Source: Synaphobranchus kaupii (lineage: Eukaryota > Chordata > Actinopteri > Anguilliformes > Synaphobranchidae). From it: a stretch of DNA of 64,000 nucleotides. The stretch lies in assembly GCA_029718625.1 (NCBI GenBank), contig CM056376.1:112418112-112482111 (forward strand), given 5' to 3'. Positions 57,004 to 64,000 of this stretch are shown piece by piece (the stretch's first letter is position 1; each line of letters opens with the position of its first letter). The notes under the pieces are model-generated. The model made no database searches and was not told the DNA's origin. It saw nothing but the letters and a program-made list of their open reading frames with translations. Both the position numbers and the translations under genes were made by a program.

Positions 57004-58065
57004 CCATTACATTACATTACAATCATTTGGCAGACGCTTTTATCCAAAGCGACGTACAATAAGCGCATATTGAAGGTCATTGACGCGACTACTAAGCAAA
57101 TCCGACAAAGCACAGCTTTCTCACAGCGTAGGAGCTATCCCTAGTAATAAACATTAGTACACACAGTCAGCTATACATTCTGAAATATAAGATAACCAAA
57201 AACACAAGTTAAATAGAAAACAAACAAAAAAACAGGAAGCGAGTACTATAGAATGGCCCTATATAGGTATAATTTTAGTCGAGGTGGAGTCTGAAAAAGT
57301 GCGTTTTCAGACCACGACAAAAACCGGAGTTCGTTCCACCACTGGGGAGCTAGGGTGGAAAAGCTCCGCAGTCGGTACGAGCGAGAGCCGTTAACACGGA
57401 GGGAGGGAAGTGCAAGTTGCCCTGCAGCAGCAGAGCGAAGTGGTCGAGCAGGAGCGTAGTGCTGGACTTTGAACCTGATCCTGGCCACGACCGGCAGCCA
57501 GTGGAGTGACCTCAGCAGGGGGGTGACGTGCGAGAACTTCGGGAGGTTGAACACAAGCCGAGCAGCCGCGTTCTGGACCAGTTGTAGGGGCAGAATGGCG
57601 CAGGCTGGTAGGCTTGCGAGAAGGGAGTTGCAGTAGTCCAGACGTGAGGTGACCATGGTCTGGACAAGAAGCTGGGCGGAGTAAGTGGTCAGGTACGGCC
57701 GAATTCTCCTGATGTTGTACAGGAGGAACCTGCAGGACCGTGCCGTTGCCCTGATGTGTTCTTTGAAGTCCAGCTGGTCGTCCAGGACCACCCCCAGGTT
57801 CCTTGCAGAGCGGGAGGCGGTCACCATGGTTCCGTCGACGGTGATGGACAGGTCTAGGAGCGGGGAGGTCTTGTATGGCATGAAGAGCAGCTCAGTCTTG
57901 TTGAGGTTGAGCTTCAGGTGATGGCTAGACATCGACTCAGAGATGTCAGCCAGGCAAGCAGATATCCTTACCTGTGGGGTAGAGGGAGGGAAAGAGAGGA
58001 ATAGTTGAGTGTCATCAGCATAACTATGGTAAGAGAAGCCATTTGTGCTGATATACAGTATAACA
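57004..58065 (-). mobile_element. 5'-truncated L2-clade LINE
   Basis: On the minus strand this contains the C-terminal half of the reverse-transcriptase ORF, a 3' UTR and the tail GACGCTTTTATCCAAAGCGA (as seen on plus), ending in three TGTAA/TAATG-type units at 57004-57018. The tail stem-loop plus short tandem repeat is the hallmark of L2-type LINEs such as eel UnaL2. 5' truncation at about 58065 is typical of incomplete reverse transcription. Confidence 0.9.
57246..58062 (-). pseudogene. L2 reverse transcriptase, C-terminal fragment
   Basis: The reading enters in frame upstream of the first ATG with GFSYHSYADDTQLFLSF. YADD, the catalytic aspartate motif of reverse transcriptase, is at 58011-58022. 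It continues through LKLNLNKTELLFMP, ARNLGVVLDDQLDFKEHI, RLDYCNSLLASLPACAI, LVQNAAARLVFNLPKFSHVT and APQWWNEL to LKLYLYRAIL at 57246. This is the standard order in L2/CR1-type ORF2. After VARIRFKV the sequence jumps to HYAPARPLRSA, skipping the usual LAYKxxNGxAPxYL segment, so about 25-30 residues appear deleted in frame. The N-terminal endonuclease and most of the polymerase are missing through 5' truncation. Long open frame indicates a relatively young copy, but not a functional one. Confidence 0.92.
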
Positions 58066-59002
58066 TCCCTCGGACTTCATCACTGTCCAGAATCACTCCA
58101 CTTTGTTTACATTCTAATTGATACACTGGAAAAAAAATGACTTTTTAAAATAGAATTCTGAAGTAACTATATTTGTTGAGCCAAATAAACAACAACATCA
58201 TAATCTGTTGTCTCAATCATTACTTGATAGATATTTTATAGGCTAGTAGAACTGTTGTATAAAAGCAGTATCACACTCAAGGTTGTGCTGTTATACTGTA
58301 TATCAGCACGGCTGTGATTTGGTCATAGGCACGATAAATAAAAAATAAAAGAATTATTAAAAAGTAGTGAGTTGGTGGCAACAGCTGATGATATCATCAG
58401 TTAAGTCTGATGGGGCCACACTTAAGACCTTCGGTATGTTAGTAAGATCAGTGATAGATCACCTTTGTCTGGTACCACCTGTACTTGTTTAAAGCACTCT
58501 ATTCAATATTTAATCCCATTATTAAGATGTCATTAACTGAAGTGGCAGTGTGTTGCTTTAGGGAAATTAATACAATCTGTGGGGTTACAGTCCTATTAAC
58601 ATGGCCTGCCCCTGAAATTAAATTAAATTATATCAAATTAACTTGCACAAAATGGTGCACCCTTTTGCAGAATTTGTAGACTCTTGAAAAATTGTCCAGC
58701 ATTGAAACACCAAACAGGAAAATACATGTTGCGGGGAGTGTTTAGGCAAAAAGTAGATGATTGGCTGCATTGATTGAAATCCAGAATCTTCCTCAGATCT
58801 GGAGCCAGGTCTAACTTGGTTGTTTTGACGAGTGCATTTTTCCAGGATCAAGTGTAGTGAAATGTCATGTTTTACAAATTTCACATTTTACCAATTTAAC
58901 TGGGACATGTTAGAAAACACAAGTGACAAAGCATTCAATAAAACTTAAAAAGAAATAAGTCAAAGCTTTTAAGTTTAAATATTCAAAAAACTTCAGCACA
59001 TA
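58066..59002. other. Unassigned DNA
   Basis: No gene or repeat recognised. Confidence 0.4.
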
Positions 59003-59011
59003 ACCACACAC

Positions 59012-59063
<52 letters not shown>
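59003..59063. repeat. (CA)n microsatellite
   Basis: CA tract with one AGCA interruption. Confidence 0.95.
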
Positions 59064-59064
<1 letters not shown>

Positions 59065-59903
59065 TTCTTTACACACACAAAGTCTCAGTGAAGGCTAGGG
59101 TACATTTGCATCCTTCACAAGACACAAAGCATCCATGATCGAGTTAAATTTTATTTAATCGCACTACATTCCCAATCTCTATGAACTCAACTGACAGATC
59201 GGCTGTTCTCCATTTTTTCTTGCTTCAAGCATATTAGACCGTAAAAAACAGACATTGAATTGAATATGCAAATAGAAAACCATGGCAAATCTCTTTTAAC
59301 TGGTACTTAATGTAACACATTCAGATCTTTTATCATGGTGGTTTCAATAAGTTTAGATGCTGTGAAAAGACATTCAGTGAGCGCAGCTGACTGTATTATG
59401 GATGACATTGAAAGGATTTTTTGTTTAGCACCACACTGATCCATTCTGCATCTTCCACAGCGGACCAGTAGGACTGCCAAACGTGCCCTGGTCAATTCCA
59501 GTTCTTTTCATGGGACAGAAATGTTGAAATGTAAGCGGGTTGGTTTTTGACATATTCTGAAAAACATTCAGCGCAACCTCATCTAGCTTTCAGCATATTC
59601 CACTATATTCACTCAAGTATTTAAACAAAAAAAAAAAACATCATAAAAAAATAAATGAAATAAACCATTCTCCGACGTTGGTTGATCAGTCACGGAAATT
59701 TGGATTTTTCCAGAGTGTTTTTTTATTTTTTATTATTTAATGTTTACATTTAATCTATAAATCTTCCTTTACCGTTTTTATTTCTATAGTCAGCTTTCTG
59801 GTCGTGGTTCATTTGATCAAGCCAGATCTTGACACTTTTATGACTCCTGGGTTTTTCTGCATTTCCACCTCCATTAATCTTTCTCTCTGAGTTACAGACC
59901 CTA
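59064..59903. other. Unassigned DNA
   Basis: Nothing recognised. A12 run near 59630. Confidence 0.35.
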
Positions 59904-59928
59904 CCCCCCCCCCCCCCCCCCCCCCCCC
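59904..59928. repeat. Poly-C tract
   Basis: 25 consecutive C. Confidence 0.95.
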
Positions 59929-62659
59929 ACCTTCCTCTCCTGCCCAATATTCAACCCCACGGCCCCCGCCTTCTCCCCAAATAACGCTGATCTGTAAGGA
60001 ACCCCAGCTGCTTGTCAGCCCATGCATCCATTCCCTAATCAAACAACTTAAACAACAACTTTATATCCATTTTTTTACATTGGAAGCATACTACTTCTAA
60101 CAGTTGAAACATGTTTTGACACCATTTAACTCCCTATTGTAATAGGTGAACTATTTGTGAAGTCATTTGGAATTTAATTTAGAATAATGGACAGGTTTCA
60201 GAGTTCATGTCAAGTTTAGTTTTCTCCAAATGCAACACCTCCCAGTTTCCTCTTCATGTGTTTTTCCGCTTAAACTCCGGGCATAAACCTCTTTCAAACA
60301 CAGTACTGGATGGAGATCTTTTGTCATTACCATACAGGGGGCACAGGAAAGTATAAACCTTCTTTCCGAAGTCCTCCGCCGGCTGAGCTATGCAGCCGTT
60401 GCACAGGGAAAGAATTCTGTGTGCAGCTGATGCAAGCAGACTAAAGGCACCCAATAAAATGGAGGGGTAAGGGGCATAGGCCGCCGCTGACACCTCAACG
60501 TGGTTCCGCCCCAGAAGCACAATTAAATTTAATACCAGATTGTGGGCCACACCCACACAGTGGAACCCAGTTTGTTAACAGGATGACCCCCCACCCCCAA
60601 ACAAAACAGACTTTGGGTCCAGTATTTTCATTATTTATTTATTTTAATTTGCCGCCCAAACCCAAATCAAATTCCCAGCTGAATATGGAACGCCCAACTA
60701 CCTGAAACCGCAGCCGTTTTTCCTTGCGTGAACCACCCTGTCAATTTGGGAGAGCTGGGACATCCACGGTTCTCCTCTGGAACACCGCGTGTACACTATT
60801 CGCATCGCAGACTGCAGAGTGGTATCAGAGGAGGGATCTTTTATATGCAGTCTTACGAGCGCCCTTTCGGCTAGCGTGGGTCGCTGAAGAGCGATGAAAT
60901 ATGGAACCCTGTCCCACTGGTCCCTTCCCTATCCTGGGTGACGCAATCGCCACTTGTGCGTCACCCTGTGGAGCTACCGGCCACAGTCGGCACTGGCAAC
61001 AACAACAAAAAACAAGATGGTTCACGCAATTCTGAGAGAAAACTCAGAGAGAGTTTCATCTTTTCTCGGTTTTCTTTGTTCTCTTAACCCCTGCAGGCCT
61101 CCTGTTTCGAGGTCTCGATGCATTTCAGAGTTTCAGCCAGAGAACAAACAGCTGGGGTTGAGAGGGGTTTCACTCCTGTCACTGGTAAACATGAATAGTA
61201 ACAGTTACAGACACAATTAGAGAGAGAGGCCAATAGGTTTACCTGCAATTACCCTTTTAAAGAACACACAGCACGGTAGACGTTTTGGCACGGGCTCTCG
61301 GACTGAGTCGACCACGACGCGTAGTTCCTGTCAGACTTTCCCAAGATCGCTTTTCCAGTACTCCCTGGAATGGAAGAGAATGATGGCGCTTTCACTGCAC
61401 TGTCCAGTAGAGAGGTAAATGTTTGACATGTGCCGTGGGATTGATCTCATCTCCACGCTTATCCTCAGTGAACTTCTGTGCTGCGTCATTTTTTCACGTG
61501 TTTGTTTTTGTTTTTTTGGGGACGGGGAATACAGTTTCTGAACACAAAATAATCCTCTATAAAAAATTACATTTCCCACAAGTGGTGATTTGTGATTATT
61601 TATTGTAAACTTGTGCATTTCAGTGGGTTGTTTCTGGAGGACGTTTCAGTGCTGCAGGCTGACAGTGTAGACCCATCAGGATGAAAACCAGATGGAACCC
61701 AGAGGTCCTTGCAGCATGTTGAAGGGCCTTGGAGAAATGGGATTCACTCACGATAAATTACAATCAACCTTGGGGGGGGAGACACAGCATCTGTTTTATT
61801 CGGGTCGATATTTTACTTTGGAGCAACAGGTACGGATGTGCTTGTTGTAAGTTGTGAGTGATTTTGTGGGGAATCCCCGGTCAGAGGGATGTTTCCTGTT
61901 TATTACACCCTAAAAACATTCGGTCTGTGTAAGGGGAACAAGCACGTGCTGCAGATCACGCAAAACAAAAAAAAAACGCACCGTTCAGGAGATAATATTT
62001 AACAGGCGGGAGCAGGAAGTGGACTCTTCCCGGATCTCACAAGATATCAAAGAGATTTTTTAAAATAATGGCAAGTAATCCGTGTGAACTAAACCAGTGC
62101 TGGGGAATCCGGCAGGAAGCAGAGTTTGAAGGGTGCTTGTTGGGTTTGACAGCAGTCAGAACAGAGGCATCCGCTCATCCGTCAGTCAGTCCTGCACCTC
62201 AGAGGGCCAATAGCCCTCAGATCTACCCTGAGTGTGACGGCTGTAGTGCCGAATTACAATACGTCAGTGGGCGGACACAAGTGGCGAGAGCAGGCCACTC
62301 GTGGGCAGCTGGAGGGCACCTGTATCTGTTCTGGCTGGGTCATAACGGCCTGTATTTGCTCACCTGTCCGTGCCGAGTGCGCACCGCTGGAGGTGTGTGA
62401 ATCTCACCTGTAATCTCAGAGTACCTGCATTCTCACTTTACCGCCTCCTGACAGTGTGGAACTGCATTACCTTCAGATATGTGGGTTCCTAGTATCAAAC
62501 CCTAGTATCCTCTCTCTCGACAGGGTCTGGAAAGAAAAGTTCCAGAAATTTGGTTTCCTGCAATTTTCCACAATGTCTGCCAGCTTTTGTTTTCACCTTA
62601 AAATCAGTAACCAATTCAGACCCAATAAATCAGGTGAGGCGAGGTAACATTAGTCAGCT
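59929..62659. other. Unassigned DNA, 2.7 kb
   Basis: No gene recognised. Positions 60240-60560 and 60670-61000 are GC-richer with CpG. A plus frame at 62068-62400 (110 codons) has no domain. Regulatory or conserved elements are possible but not demonstrable here. Confidence 0.35.
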
Positions 62660-63029
62660 GTTTTATTCGACAATTAAGAGGCCAGTAACAGTGAAAACCA
62701 GCAGACCCTGCGGCTCTCCAGGACCAGCTTTGGGGACCCCAGCAGACCCTGTGTCTCTCCGAGACCAGGTTTGGAGACCCCAGCAGACCCTGCGGCTCTC
62801 CAGGACCAGGTTTGGGGACCCCAGCAGACCCTGTGGCTCTCCGAGACCAGGTTTGGAGACCCCAGCAGACCCTGCGGCTCTCCAGGACCAGGTTTGGGGA
62901 CCCCAGCAGACCCTGTGGCTCTCCGAGACCAGGTTTGGAGACCCCAGCAGACCCTGCGGCTCTCCCGGACCAGGTTTGGGGACCCCAGCAGACCCTGCAG
63001 CTCTCCAGGACCAGGTTTGGGGACCCCTG
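62660..63029 (-). repeat. 40-bp array (8 copies) at a hAT-like MITE end
   Basis: Eight copies of CAGCAGACCCTGCGGCTCTC plus C(A/G)(G/A)GACCAGGTTTGG(G/A)GACC. Types ending TTTGGGG and TTTGGAG alternate strictly for the first six copies, i.e. an 80-bp dimer. The right end GGGGACCCCTG is the complement of the MITE terminus CAGGGGTCCCCAAACCTGGT. The left edge GTTACTGG-like/GAAAACCAGCAGACC is the MITE interior. Frames on both strands are by-products. Confidence 0.88.
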
Positions 63030-64000
63030 TTCTAATATATCTCGCCTTCTATCACATCCAAAGGTGGTATGCAACCTTCTGAGGCCTGATACTCCAGCAT
63101 GAGGGGAGCTGTACTGCAGATGAGTTACTGTAATCATTTTTCACTTCATCATTACCGAAACCTCACACTGTACCAAGGGATATGTCTGAACGACATTTCT
63201 CCCTCTTTTTTTAACAAAACATTTTTAAGTGTACCTTGCTGCACTTACTTTTATTGTACAACATGGGCCAGTAAAGGTCGGCCAGGTCAGGCCAGCTGGC
63301 AGGGAATTTTATAGGAATGTCTCGGTGCAGCAGCAATTTTTATTGCTTACTTGTGTTTATACTGCTCGCGCAAAAAGAAAATGACATTGACTGTACCGTA
63401 TAAGTCAAAAGCGTTAACACTGGAGTGGACAAAAACAGGTGCATACAAAACCTGTAATTTAATATTCCGCATACATCATTTTTTTTCAACTTGAATGCAT
63501 GCACTTCAAATTTATTTCACGTGTCTTACCCTGACTTCTCACTGAACTGAAATAGGACAGGGAGCTGAGCGTCTATTCGTCCTTGGCTGTTTGGCCCACT
63601 GCAATTATTTGTGACTTATGTCAGAAAAATGTAAATACGATTTCAGAGAAGCGCTTGCTCAAGTTTCACAGAGAGATCGTGCACATGTATACAAACTCCT
63701 TAAACAAATATTAATCTAACAGAGGCATTGCACTGATGCGTTATAATAGAGGAATCCCAGCCCAACACCACAGGAGGAAGCTGATGATTGCAACATGTAC
63801 TGGAAGTATGACAACTGCTCTTTTGGAATCTACAGTACATCACTGCTGTGGGATACACTTTGCACTTACATTCTGTCCATTTACATCAATTTACAGCTAG
63901 ATACATGCATTGCAATGTGTTCACAGACATACACATGCACAGGCGCACACAGACAAACACACAAATAGGTATTAAATAAATAAATAAAGTTATTTTGTTG
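63030..64000. other. Unassigned DNA to window end
   Basis: No gene recognised. The last 80 bases carry interrupted CACA and AAATAAAT low complexity. Confidence 0.4.

Noticed and set aside
62550..63137. 161- and 173-codon proline/glycine-rich frames with collagen-like look
   Set aside because: By-products of the 40-bp MITE-derived array on opposite strands.

Overview
The window looks like non-coding nuclear DNA of a ray-finned (teleost-type) fish. The evidence is the repeat content: Tc1-type transposons including a Sleeping Beauty/Tdr1-like terminal repeat, L2-clade LINEs with a TGTAA-type 3' end, a tRNA-derived SINE sharing that end, hAT/Harbinger/piggyBac-like MITEs, and very many long (CA)n, (GA)n and minisatellite arrays. 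I cannot name the species. I recognise no host gene: no convincing exon series, no tRNA or rRNA gene, no CRISPR, and no bacterial-style operon. The stretch is probably intergenic or a large intron. A run of exactly 500 N at 27065-27564 is an assembly gap.

Layout. 1-7 kb: unassigned sequence with a degenerate minisatellite, a small hAT MITE, a LINE 3' end and local duplications. 7.2-7.9 kb: a Tc1 terminal repeat joined to a foldback element that carries a second foldback inside it. 10.8-11.7 kb: a complete but internally deleted Tc1 element (TA-flanked, long inverted repeats, DNA-binding half of the transposase only). 12-15 kb: a 21-bp minisatellite, a G-rich tract, microsatellites and small MITEs. 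15.9-16.3 kb: a foldback with 78-bp arms. 18.85-20.38 kb: the only apparently intact protein-coding gene, a DD34E Tc1 transposase between 46-bp terminal repeats that differ at one base. 20.39-22.60 kb: a second, dead Tc1 element in opposite orientation, itself split by a 716-bp solo LTR with a 5-bp target duplication. 25.1-25.5 kb: a MITE nested in a MITE. 27.6-28.4 kb: remains of a Harbinger element beside the gap. 29.6-34.4 kb: LINE L2 debris, a common vertebrate-type repeat, a second foldback copy, a Sleeping Beauty-like IR/DR and a SINE. 34.4-40 kb: two long open frames of uncertain status, a large (GA)n tract, a stack of nested elements and a 71-bp inverted pair. 40-56 kb: mostly unassigned DNA broken by minisatellites at 46.4, 49.0, 50.1 and 53.3 kb. 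57.0-58.1 kb: an L2 reverse-transcriptase fragment with its YADD motif and 3' tail. 62.7-63.0 kb: a dimeric 40-bp array grown from a MITE end.

How it fits together: the intact transposase could act on its own two ends, and its ends do not match those of the other Tc1 copies here. The SINE tail matches the L2 tail, as expected if L2 reverse transcriptase mobilised it. Several minisatellites appear to have been seeded from MITE termini. I found no previously undescribed gene system. The best leads are the young Tc1 element, the MITE-seeded arrays, the shared nested-MITE junction at two loci, and the near-identical 71-bp inverted pair.
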